Of a stretch of 48,006 nt of DNA, positions 32,510-39,563 are shown one piece after another. How positions within the stretch are numbered: position 1 is the first letter of the stretch; the number at the start of each line of letters is the position of its first letter. The translations under genes were made by a program, and so were the position numbers. The stretch is from Nitriliruptoraceae bacterium (GTDB taxonomy: Bacteria; Actinomycetota; Nitriliruptoria; Nitriliruptorales; Nitriliruptoraceae). The notes beneath the pieces are model-generated. The model did no database searches. It had not been told where the DNA came from and worked only from the letters and a program-made list of their open reading frames with translations. Location of the stretch: contig PWLR01000091.1 of the NCBI GenBank assembly GCA_003558435.1, forward strand, positions 1-48,006. Direction: 5' to 3'.

Positions 32510-33520
32510 ATGGCGGTCGGCGGCGACACCGAGGTTGCGGCGGGTGACGCCGGCTCCACGCGTGCGGAGCCGGCGTCGAGGGACCGTGTCAGACGCAAGC
32601 GTTCGCTCGAGCGGGCCCTGCCGGTGTTGCTGTTGCTGCCATCCATCCTGGCGATGGGCGTGTTCGTCTACGGGTTCATCGCCTGGACCGGTTGGGTATC
32701 GGTCAGCAACTGGACCACGTTCGTCCGGGACCTCAGCTTCGGGGGGTTCGACGCCTACACCCGGTTGCTCGATGACTTCCGGTTCCTCTCCGGGATGCGC
32801 AACGTCATCGTGTTCACGGTGCTGTTCGTCGGGGTGTCGGTCGTGCTCGGGTTGACGCTCGCCATCCTGCTCGACCGCGACCCCTGGGGAGGTCCGCTCT
32901 GGCGCAACATCTTCCTGTTCCCGCTGGCGATCTCGTTCGTGGTCACCGGGGTCGTGTGGCAGTGGTTGTTGAACCCCCGCGCCGGTGTGAACCTGCTGCT
33001 GGACCGGCTCGGGGTCGAGACCCTCCCGATGTGGTACGTCTCGACCGCGGTGGTGCCCGGCTGGCGTTGGGGCCAGATCGACCTCGTGATCCCCGTGGCC
33101 CTGGTCGCGGTGGTCATCGCGGCGGCGTGGCAGATGTCGGGGTTCGCGATGGCGATCTATCTGGCCGGGTTGCAGGGCATCTCGGAGGACCTCCGGGAAG
33201 CGGCCCGGGTCGACGGGGCCAGCGAGTTCTCCATCTACCGGCGGGTGATCCTGCCGATGCTCCGTCCGATGACGATCACGATCGTCATCGTCCTGGGGCA
33301 CATCTCGCTGAAGACCTTCGACCTCATCTTCGTCATGACGGGACCGGGGACCGGCTACGTGACCGATGTACCCGCCGTCTACATGTACGAGTCGACGTTC
33401 CGGGCCAACCAGTTCGCGCGAGGAGCGGCGATCTCGGTCGTGCTGCTCGTGCTGGTGGTGCTGCTGATGGCTCCGGCGATCTGGGCGCGCAACAAGACCG
33501 AGGAGGCGAGCCGTGAGTAA
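32510..33520 (+). CDS. Sugar ABC transporter permease (MalF/UgpA type)
   Basis: A 336-residue permease of the CUT1 carbohydrate importers. After a 40-residue charged N-terminus there are six membrane segments. The cytoplasmic EAA loop, which docks the ATPase, reads EAARVDGASEFSIYRRVILP, with the invariant Gly. The ATG start at 32510 has GAGGAGG at 32498-32504. It overlaps the next permease by 8 bases. No ATP-binding gene is in the operon, so a shared MsiK-like ATPase encoded elsewhere is probably used. Confidence 0.9.
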   Translation: MAVGGDTEVAAGDAGSTRAEPASRDRVRRKRSLERALPVLLLLPSILAMGVFVYGFIAWTGWVSVSNWTTFVRDLSFGGFDAYTRLLDDFRFLSGMRNVIVFTVLFVGVSVVLGLTLAILLDRDPWGGPLWRNIFLFPLAISFVVTGVVWQWLLNPRAGVNLLLDRLGVETLPMWYVSTAVVPGWRWGQIDLVIPVALVAVVIAAAWQMSGFAMAIYLAGLQGISEDLREAARVDGASEFSIYRRVILPMLRPMTITIVIVLGHISLKTFDLIFVMTGPGTGYVTDVPAVYMYESTFRANQFARGAAISVVLLVLVVLLMAPAIWARNKTEEASRE

Positions 33521-34331
33521 GGTCCTCGCCCGCACCCCGCTGTACCTCGTGCTCATCGCGGTCGCGATCTTCTCGCTCGTGCCGCTCTACATCATGCTGG
33601 TCACGAGCTTCAAGTCGCCCGTGGAGGCGACGATCAGCCGCATGTGGGAGTTGCCGTCCACCCTCAGCCTGGACGCGTGGCGCGGAGCCTGGTCGATCCT
33701 GCGCCCGTATCTGATCAACAGCTTCGCCCTGGCGATCCCTGCGACCTTGCTGTCGTCCCTGATCGGGTCCATCAACGGCTACATCTTCGCCCGTTGGCGG
33801 TTCCGCGGTTCGGAGATCGTGTTCAACGCCCTGCTGCTGGGGATGTTCATCCCCTACCAGATCGTGCTCATCCCCCTGGTCGTGACCCTGCAGTCGATGG
33901 GTCTGTACAACACGATCTACGGGCTGGTGCTGACCCACGTCATCTACGGCATCCCGATCACGACGTTGATCTTCCGCAACTTCTACGCCCGGATCCCCAA
34001 CGACGTGATCGAAGCCGGCCAGATCGACGGCGCCGGACTGCTCGGCATCTACCGACGGATCGCCCTGCCGCTGTCGCTGCCCGGGTTCGTGGTGGTGGGG
34101 ATCTGGCAGTTCACCCAGATCTGGAACGAGTTCCTCTGGGCCGTCACCCTGACCAGCGCCGGACAGCGGCCCGTCATGGTCGCGCTACAGAACATCTCCG
34201 GGAGTCAGATCGTCGAGTTCGACCTGCAGATGGCCGCGGCCATGCAGGCGGCGTTGCCGACGTTGATCATCTACGTGTTGCTCGGCCGTTACTTCGTGCG
34301 GGGTCTCCTGGCCGGCGCGGTCAAGGGCTAG
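33513..34331 (+). CDS. Sugar ABC transporter permease (MalG/UgpE type)
   Basis: A 272-residue second permease of the same CUT1 importer with six membrane segments. The first (YLVLIAVAIFSLVPLYIMLVTS) is followed by the family pattern SFKSP. The EAA loop is EAGQIDGAGLLGIYRRIALP. It ends with the MalG-type RYFVRGLLAGAVKG. The GTG start lies inside the end of the preceding permease gene, so the two subunits are translationally coupled and pair as a heterodimer. Confidence 0.9.
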   Translation: MSKVLARTPLYLVLIAVAIFSLVPLYIMLVTSFKSPVEATISRMWELPSTLSLDAWRGAWSILRPYLINSFALAIPATLLSSLIGSINGYIFARWRFRGSEIVFNALLLGMFIPYQIVLIPLVVTLQSMGLYNTIYGLVLTHVIYGIPITTLIFRNFYARIPNDVIEAGQIDGAGLLGIYRRIALPLSLPGFVVVGIWQFTQIWNEFLWAVTLTSAGQRPVMVALQNISGSQIVEFDLQMAAAMQAALPTLIIYVLLGRYFVRGLLAGAVKG

Positions 34332-34371
34332 CGATGCTCGTCCGCCGGGTGGGGACGAACGAGGAGGAGTG

Positions 34372-35586
34372 GTGCCGCAGCCGATCGGAGCGATCCACCT
34401 CTCCGAGTTGGAGCACGAGGCTCGAAGGCTCCTGCGTTTCGCCTCGGCCGGCCGCCACCCGCAGGGCGGCTTCGCGTGGCTCGACGAGCAGGGTCGGCCG
34501 CAGCTCGACCGTGATGTCGAGCTCTGGATCACCTGCCGGATGACCCACGCGTTCGCCCTGGGGGCGCTGATGGGGTTCCCGGGTGCCGAGGCGCTCGTCG
34601 ATCACGGCGTGGCGGCGCTCACGGGACGCCTGCGAGACGAGCGGTACGGCGGCTGGTACGCGGCCGTCGGCCACGACGGCCCGACGGTGACGCACAAGGG
34701 TGCCTACGAGCACGCCTTCGTGGTGCTCGCGGCGTGCTCGGCGTCGGTGGTGCAACGGCCGGGAGCCCGGGCGCTGCTCGCCGACGCACTGCACCTGCAG
34801 GACCAGCGCTTCTGGGAGGAGGTCCCGGGGGCCGTCGTCGACGTCTGGAACCGTGACTTCACCGAACTGGAGGACTACCGCGGCGCCAACGCCAACATGC
34901 ACACCGTCGAGGCCTACCTGGCGGCGGCCGATGTCACGCGTGACCCGATCTGGTTGGGGCGGGCGCGACGCATCGTGGAGCGCTTCCTCGGGGTCGCTCG
35001 GGACCACGGCTGGCGGCTTCCGGAACACTTCGACACCCGATGGGAACCGATGCTCGACCACAACCGCGACGAGCCCGCCCACCCGTTCCGGCCCTACGGG
35101 GCGACGGTCGGGCATGGCTTCGAATGGGCTCGGTTGGCTCTGCACGTATGGGCGGCCGACGGGCACACGGCACCGGAACTGCGGCACGGTGCGAGCGCGC
35201 TGTTCGACCGGGCGGTGGCCGACGGATGGTGGGCCGACGGCGAACCGGGGTTCGTCTACACGACGGATTGGGAGGGCCACCCGGTCGTCCGGAGCCGCCT
35301 CCACTGGGTGGCGACCGAGGCGATCAATGCCGCCGCGGCGCTACACCTGGCCACCGGCGACGAGCAGTACGGGGTGTGGTACCGGACCTGGTGGGACTAC
35401 GCCACGAGGTTCCTCGTCGATCACGAGGGCGGGTCGTGGCACCACGAGTTGGATGCTCGCAATCGGCCCGCGGCATCGGTCTGGTCCGGCAAGCCCGACA
35501 TCTACCACGCGCTCCAGGCGACCTTGGTGCCGCGGTTGCCGTTGGCGCCCTGCCTGGCGAGGGCCATGGCCCGCGGCTCCACGTAA
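34372..35586 (+). CDS. AGE-family sugar epimerase/isomerase (YihS-like)
   Basis: A 404-residue (alpha/alpha)6-barrel enzyme of the N-acylglucosamine 2-epimerase family. Family landmarks are LWITCRMTHAFALG near the N-terminus, HKGAYEHAFVVLAA, NANMHTVEAYLAA, HGFEWARLAL, RLHWVATEAINAA and SWHHELD, which supply the catalytic His residues. The length and motifs fit the YihS/mannose isomerase branch rather than the longer cellobiose epimerases. Candidate reactions are mannose-fructose, glucose-fructose or sulfoquinovose-sulfofructose isomerisation. Start codons GTG 34369 and GTG 34372 are adjacent; the second has better spacing from GAGGAGGAG. As the last operon gene, it probably acts on the imported sugar. 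Confidence 0.82.
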   Translation: MPQPIGAIHLSELEHEARRLLRFASAGRHPQGGFAWLDEQGRPQLDRDVELWITCRMTHAFALGALMGFPGAEALVDHGVAALTGRLRDERYGGWYAAVGHDGPTVTHKGAYEHAFVVLAACSASVVQRPGARALLADALHLQDQRFWEEVPGAVVDVWNRDFTELEDYRGANANMHTVEAYLAAADVTRDPIWLGRARRIVERFLGVARDHGWRLPEHFDTRWEPMLDHNRDEPAHPFRPYGATVGHGFEWARLALHVWAADGHTAPELRHGASALFDRAVADGWWADGEPGFVYTTDWEGHPVVRSRLHWVATEAINAAAALHLATGDEQYGVWYRTWWDYATRFLVDHEGGSWHHELDARNRPAASVWSGKPDIYHALQATLVPRLPLAPCLARAMARGST

Positions 35587-35680
35587 TGTCCGTACAATGC
35601 GGTGGCGCGCTCGCGACGGGTGTCCTCGGGACGTCGTCGGGAGGCCCACGAGGGGACGCGCTCGTACCGGAGGATCGCCG

Positions 35681-36079
35681 ATGAGCAACTACACCATGAC
35701 CGTCACGCTCGAGGCTGACGAGGTCGAGGCCGAGCAGCGCGTCCGAGCGGCGTTGAAGGACCAGGGCTTCGGCATCCTCTCCGAGATCGACGTGCGCGCC
35801 ACCCTGCTCGAGAAGCTGGGAGAGGACGTGGGCGTCTACAAGATCCTGGGCGCCTGCAACCCCCCGCTGGCCAAGCGGGCGATCGACGCCGACCCCGACA
35901 TCGGCGCGATGCTGCCGTGCAACGTGGTCGTGCGCGCCAACCCCGACGGCGGGACCGACATCGCCGCGGCCGACCCGGCGGCCATGCTCGCGATGGGGGC
36001 CGAGGGGTTGGACGAGGTCGCCAGCGAGGCGCGCGCGGGCATCGAAGCGGCCCTGGCCGCTCTCGTCCGGGATCGCTGA
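35681..36079 (+). CDS. DUF302 domain protein
   Basis: A 132-residue DUF302 protein. The family pattern is clear: an N-terminal strand (YTMTVTLEADEVEAEQRV), GFGILSEIDVRATL, then YKILGACNPPLAKRAI and AMLPCNVVVR, which hold the two conserved Cys residues. DUF302 proteins have no defined biochemical role but often lie near sulfur-oxidation or redox genes. The ATG start has GGAGGA at 35669-35674. It is followed by the first CsoR-type palindrome and the AhpD-like gene. No palindrome lies upstream of DUF302 itself, so it may not belong to that regulon. Confidence 0.87.
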   Translation: MSNYTMTVTLEADEVEAEQRVRAALKDQGFGILSEIDVRATLLEKLGEDVGVYKILGACNPPLAKRAIDADPDIGAMLPCNVVVRANPDGGTDIAAADPAAMLAMGAEGLDEVASEARAGIEAALAALVRDR

Positions 36080-36140
36080 GTCCTTCAACGAACTCGGGGC
36101 GTCGGGCGGGGGTGGTGAGGGAGAACGCCCCTGGCCGTCG

Positions 36141-36158
36141 TATACCCCCAGGGGCATA
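36141..36158. promoter_or_regulatory. CsoR/CstR-type operator upstream of the AhpD-like gene
   Basis: TATACCCC (36141-36148), CA, GGGGCATA (36151-36158). This is an 18-base inverted repeat with one mismatch, in the A/T-flanked C4-G4 form recognised by CsoR-family repressors. It has the same arm length and spacer as the perfect site at 36896-36913. It lies 53 bases before the 22-codon ORF and 118 bases before the AhpD-like gene. Confidence 0.7.
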
Positions 36159-36210
36159 CTTCGGCGATTGCAGCGGTCGCTGCAGTGCCCCGAGGATCAA
36201 GGACCCGGCG

Positions 36211-36279
36211 ATGAACGTCCCTGCTCCGTTCCGTCATGAGCACCAACCCCTTCCGGCGATGTGGGGGGTGGCGGCATGA
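36211..36279 (+). CDS. Possible 22-residue leader peptide
   Basis: A very short ORF with ATG at 36211 preceded by AAGGA at an ideal distance of 7 bases. It encodes MNVPAPFRHEHQPLPAMWGV plus two Ala. Its TGA overlaps the ATG of the AhpD-like gene (ATGA). That gene has only a weak ribosome site of its own, so the ORF may serve to couple translation. It could also be chance in a GC-rich genome. Confidence 0.35.
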   Translation: MNVPAPFRHEHQPLPAMWGVAA

Positions 36280-36632
36280 CCGACCACGACCACCACGGAT
36301 CCATCCTCGACGAGCTCAAGCCCCAGCACCGGGATCTGAGGCGCGCCATCCCGGAGGTCTACAAAGGCTTCGGCGAGATGAGTGCGGCGGCGCTCGCGCC
36401 CGGCGTGATCGAGGGTGGGATCAAGGAACTCATCGCCCTCGCCATCGGCGTCGTCGACGGGTGCGATGGCTGCATCGCCTCCCATGCCCGAGGTGCGGTG
36501 CGAGCCGGTGCGACCAAGGAGCAGGCGGCCGAGGTGCTCGGCGTGGCCATCATGATGCACGGTGGCCCGGCGACGATCTACGGCGCTCGCGCCTACACCG
36601 CGTTCAACGAGTTCGCCGACGCCCAGTCGTGA
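36276..36632 (+). CDS. AhpD-like carboxymuconolactone decarboxylase-family protein
   Basis: A 118-residue CMD/AhpD-fold protein. It has the redox motif C63-D-G-C66 followed by His70 ([13 protein letters not shown]), preceded by [12 protein letters not shown]. This is the peroxidase-type arrangement of AhpD, where the CxxC pair and His shuttle electrons or reduce peroxides, rather than the true decarboxylase. The role is therefore probably thiol redox defence. A CsoR/CstR-type operator lies upstream, and the ATG overlaps the stop of a 22-codon ORF. A slightly longer start at 36261 is possible. Confidence 0.85.
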   Translation: MTDHDHHGSILDELKPQHRDLRRAIPEVYKGFGEMSAAALAPGVIEGGIKELIALAIGVVDGCDGCIASHARGAVRAGATKEQAAEVLGVAIMMHGGPATIYGARAYTAFNEFADAQS

Positions 36633-36668
36633 TCGCCCGGGCACGACCAGCGCCGGAAGCAGGTGCGG

Positions 36669-36842
36669 TCAGCGCCTGAACAGCCGGCTCAGCAACGATC
36701 CCGGCCGATCCTCGGCCCGGTCGGGGTCCGGGCAGGAACAGCGCTCGTCCTTCGGCACGGACCCCATGACCTGCTGGACATGCTGGCCGCAGCCGTCCCA
36801 GGTCGTCTTGTTGCAGCTGCGACAGGTGGCCTGGCGGCACAT
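36669..36842 (-). CDS. 57-residue cysteine-rich protein divergent from the CsoR-family gene
   Basis: A small ORF that length cut-offs easily miss. It starts at ATG 36842 with GGAG five to six bases upstream. The protein begins [20 protein letters not shown] and later has CSCPDPD, giving six Cys in the first 37 residues; the C-terminus is basic (LLSRLFRR). The CxxxxCxxC and GCGQH pattern resembles small conserved actinobacterial proteins with this opening, probably metal- or thiol-binding. No function is known to me. It faces the CsoR-family gene across the perfect operator at 36896-36913, so both are probably controlled by that site. Confidence 0.72.
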   Translation of the reverse strand: MCRQATCRSCNKTTWDGCGQHVQQVMGSVPKDERCSCPDPDRAEDRPGSLLSRLFRR

Positions 36843-36895
36843 GGGCTCTCCGAGGAGGGTGCGAGGTGCCGCGCACGGCGGCCGACAACGCCAAG

Positions 36896-36913
36896 TATAC
36901 CCCGGGGGGTATA
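36896..36913. promoter_or_regulatory. Perfect CsoR/CstR-type operator
   Basis: TATACCCC (36896-36903), GG, GGGGTATA (36906-36913): perfectly symmetric arms of eight bases around a GG spacer. It lies between the divergent cysteine-rich gene (start 36842) and the repressor gene (start 36977), the usual place for an autoregulatory CsoR-family operator. The flanking TATA sequences may overlap the -10 elements. Confidence 0.8.
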
Positions 36914-36976
36914 TGGTGAGCGGACCGGGTTCGGTGGGGCGCGGGCCCCAGAACCCCGACAGGGAGGCAGGTGTCC

Positions 36977-37279
36977 ATGGTCGCGAGTTCCGATCACGTC
37001 GCGCCGGCAGCGCACACGGTGTCGGATGCGGAAACGCTCCGGGCGGTCCGCCACCGGCTGCGTCGAGCCCAGGGGCAGATCGGTGGTGTGCTCGGCATGC
37101 TCGAGGACGGACGGTCCTGCCGGGAGGTGGTCACCCAGCTCGCCGCGGTGAACAAGGCCGTCGACAAGGCCGCGTTCATGTTGATCGCCACCGCGCTGCG
37201 CGAGTGTCTCCAGGAGGACGAGGTGGACGCGGAGGTCGTCGCCGAGCAACTGCAGAAGCTCTTCCTCACGATGGCCTGA
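36977..37279 (+). CDS. CsoR-family repressor lacking the copper-binding His (CstR-like)
   Basis: A 100-residue all-helical repressor of the CsoR/RcnR/FrmR/CstR family. The core reads [20 protein letters not shown] and continues to C48; after [20 protein letters not shown] comes C77. The C48-C77 spacing of 29 equals C36-C65 of M. tuberculosis CsoR. The copper ligand His61 corresponds to Ala73 here, and the second-shell Tyr35 to Ser47. Loss of that His with both Cys kept is the pattern of CstR, which senses persulfides by linking the two Cys. It probably represses itself and nearby genes through the 18-base palindromes. The start is ATG 36977, with GTG 36971 as the alternative; AGGGAGG is at 36961-36967. 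Confidence 0.88.
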   Translation: MVASSDHVAPAAHTVSDAETLRAVRHRLRRAQGQIGGVLGMLEDGRSCREVVTQLAAVNKAVDKAAFMLIATALRECLQEDEVDAEVVAEQLQKLFLTMA

Positions 37280-37440
37280 TGGGCAGGCGCCGCGGCCGGG
37301 CGACCAGCCGGCCGGTGAGCCCGACGACCGCCGTGCCCCCAGGCGGGGCGGGGCGTCAACGGGTCGGGAGCAGGATGCCATCACCTGATCTGCCCCCGTT
37401 AGGGTGTCGGCACGAGGCTGCGATCTTGTGCAAGCCGTGC

Positions 37441-38226
37441 ATGCCGACGATCAAGGACATGGTGTTGAACGCACTCGACAGGTTCCGGCTGGATGGACGT
37501 GTGGCGATCGTGACCGGGGCATCGTCCGGGTTGGGGGTCGCCTTCGCTGAAGCCCTCGCGGACGCCGGCGCCGACCTGGTGCTGGCCGCCCGGCGGGTCG
37601 ATCGGCTCGAGGAGACGCGCGAGCGGATCGAGCAGCGAGGTCGTCGCGCCCTGGTCGTGGGCACCGACGTCGCCGATCCGGAGAGTTGTCACGCGCTGGC
37701 GGCGGCGGCCACGGAGGAGTTCGGGCGGATCGACGTCCTGGTCAACAACGCCGGGATCGGCACGGCGGTTCCGGCCACGCGGGAGACACCGGACGAGTTC
37801 CGTCGGGTCATCGACGTCAACCTCAACGGGTGCTATTGGATGGCACAGGCGTGCGTCGGCGGGATGGGCCCCGGGGCCAGCATCGTCAACGTGAGCAGCG
37901 TGCTCGCACTCGTGACCGCGGCCCTGCCGCAGGCGGCCTATGCGGCCAGCAAGGCGGGGCTGCTCGGCCTCACGCGCGACCTCGCGCAACAGTGGACCGG
38001 CCGCAAGGGCGTGCGGGTCAATGCGCTGCTGCCGGGGTTCTTCCCGTCCGAGATGACCGAGCAGTACCCGGAGGGCTACCTCGAATCCAAAGAGTCCCGG
38101 CTGTGCGTCGGCCGGGCCGGCGAGCCGGAGGAGTTGGCGTCCGCACTGCTGTTCCTCGCAAGCGATGCCTCGTCCTACATCACCGGCCAGACGCTCGTCG
38201 TGGACGGCGGGCTGACGATCACCTGA
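37441..38226 (+). CDS. Short-chain dehydrogenase/reductase
   Basis: A 261-residue classical SDR. It has the cofactor motif TGASSGLG, the strand-2 AARRVD (Arg suggests NADP preference), NNAG, the catalytic Ser in VNVSSVLAL, the YxxxK pair in YAASKAG, and the C-terminal [12 protein letters not shown]. The fold and oxidoreductase chemistry are certain; the substrate is not. It resembles gluconate 5-dehydrogenase and 3-oxoacyl-ACP reductase types. The start is uncertain: ATG 37441 has no good ribosome site, while an in-frame ATG at 37375 has GGAG upstream and would add 22 residues. Confidence 0.88.
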   Translation: MPTIKDMVLNALDRFRLDGRVAIVTGASSGLGVAFAEALADAGADLVLAARRVDRLEETRERIEQRGRRALVVGTDVADPESCHALAAAATEEFGRIDVLVNNAGIGTAVPATRETPDEFRRVIDVNLNGCYWMAQACVGGMGPGASIVNVSSVLALVTAALPQAAYAASKAGLLGLTRDLAQQWTGRKGVRVNALLPGFFPSEMTEQYPEGYLESKESRLCVGRAGEPEELASALLFLASDASSYITGQTLVVDGGLTIT

Positions 38227-38432
38227 CCGGTACCCGGCCACCTCGCGAGACCCGTCTCACGGCCGGGCGGCGACCGGGCGACGGGTTGCGCTGCGCGCCG
38301 TCCGCATCGGCCGCGACCGGCGCGCTGGTAGTTTGCCTGCCTCCCGTGGCCCAGGACGTAGGGCCGTGACCCTCACCCGGTCCAGCGCCCACGATCGCCT
38401 GCTGTGGCCGCCACGAAGCTCCTGGAGGACCC

Positions 38433-39533
38433 ATGACCGGCTCCCATCCGTCCACGGACAGATCCATGGGCGCCGGTGACGTGCACCCGCTCGACGACCG
38501 CCACGTCGCCAGCTTCGAGGTCATCCCGACCCCGCACGAGCTGCGAACCGAGTTCCCCCGCACGGAGGCGGGTGCGGTCACGGTCGCGGCCGGACGTGAT
38601 GCGATCGCGGCCGCGATGCGCGGGACCGATGATCGCATGGTCGTGATCGTCGGGCCGTGCTCGATCCACGATCCGCGTCTGGCGCGCGAGTACGCGGAGC
38701 GGCTCCGGAAGGTCGCCGACGACCTCGCGGACGACCTGATCGTGGTGATGCGGACCTACTTCGAGAAGCCACGCACCTCGATCGGTTGGAAGGGTCTGAT
38801 CTACGACCCGGGCCTCGATGGCAGTTCGGACGCGTCGCGGGGGTTGCGCGTCTCACGCCAGGTGTTGCTCGAGGTGACCGAGCTGGGGCTGCCGTGCGCG
38901 GTCGAGGTGCTGGACACCATCACCCCGCAGTACCAGTCCGACCTCGTCGCGTGGGCGGCCATCGGGGCGCGCACCGTCGAGAGCCAGGTCCATCGGCAGC
39001 TCGCCTCGGGGCTGTCGATGCCGGTCGGGTTCAAGAACGGCACCGACGGCACGATCGGGGGTGCGGCCAACGCGATGGCGGCGGCGGTCGCTCCGCACGC
39101 GTTCTTCGGAGTCGACGGTCATGGTCAGACCTCGGTGGTGCGCACCTCCGGCAACGCCGATGTCCATGTCGTGCTGCGCGGCGGCAGCGACGGACCGAAC
39201 TACGAGGTCGAGCACGTGCAGGCGGCGGCACGCGCCGCGGACCGCGTGACCGGGCACGCCCGGCCGGTCATGGTGGACGCCAGCCACGGCAACTCGGGCA
39301 AGGACCACCGGCGCCAACACCTGGTCGTCGATGATGTGCTCGCCCAGTGGCGCCGTCCCGACCACCGGCTGCTCGGGCTGATGATCGAGAGCAACCTGCA
39401 ACCGGGACGCCAGGACTGGCTACCCGATCAACCGCTGGAGCGGGGGGTCTCGATCACCGACGCCTGCGTCGGGTGGGACGAGACGGTCGAGTTGCTGCAC
39501 GCCTGCGCGGCGACCGTGGCCGAGGGGCGCTGA
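38433..39533 (+). CDS. aroG: 3-deoxy-7-phosphoheptulonate synthase (DAHP synthase, type I)
   Basis: A 366-residue DAHP synthase of the AroF/G/H class, which condenses phosphoenolpyruvate and erythrose 4-phosphate at the entry to the shikimate pathway. Conserved elements are VIVGPCSIHD (metal-binding Cys), RTYFEKPRTSIGWKGLIYDP, GARTVESQVHRQLASGLSMP, GFKNGTDG, and VDASHGNSGKDH. The length and full N-terminal segment (PTPHELRTEFP) fit the feedback-regulated E. coli type rather than the unrelated type II enzyme common in actinobacteria. The ATG start has GGAGGA just upstream. Which aromatic amino acid inhibits it cannot be judged. Confidence 0.93.
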   Translation: MTGSHPSTDRSMGAGDVHPLDDRHVASFEVIPTPHELRTEFPRTEAGAVTVAAGRDAIAAAMRGTDDRMVVIVGPCSIHDPRLAREYAERLRKVADDLADDLIVVMRTYFEKPRTSIGWKGLIYDPGLDGSSDASRGLRVSRQVLLEVTELGLPCAVEVLDTITPQYQSDLVAWAAIGARTVESQVHRQLASGLSMPVGFKNGTDGTIGGAANAMAAAVAPHAFFGVDGHGQTSVVRTSGNADVHVVLRGGSDGPNYEVEHVQAAARAADRVTGHARPVMVDASHGNSGKDHRRQHLVVDDVLAQWRRPDHRLLGLMIESNLQPGRQDWLPDQPLERGVSITDACVGWDETVELLHACAATVAEGR

Positions 39534-39563
39534 GCCGCTCGATGCCGTCTCGCGGGTGGCCGG

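Noticed and set aside
36604-36978. 124-codon minus-strand frame across the CsoR-type operator
   Set aside because: It would run over the perfect operator and upstream of the repressor. The cysteine-rich frame at 36669-36842 in the same stretch has a good start and meaningful residues.
38227-38432. Possible small gene between the SDR and DAHP synthase genes
   Set aside because: Open frames here are Arg/Pro/Ala-rich continuations of shadows without ribosome sites; it looks like promoter DNA.
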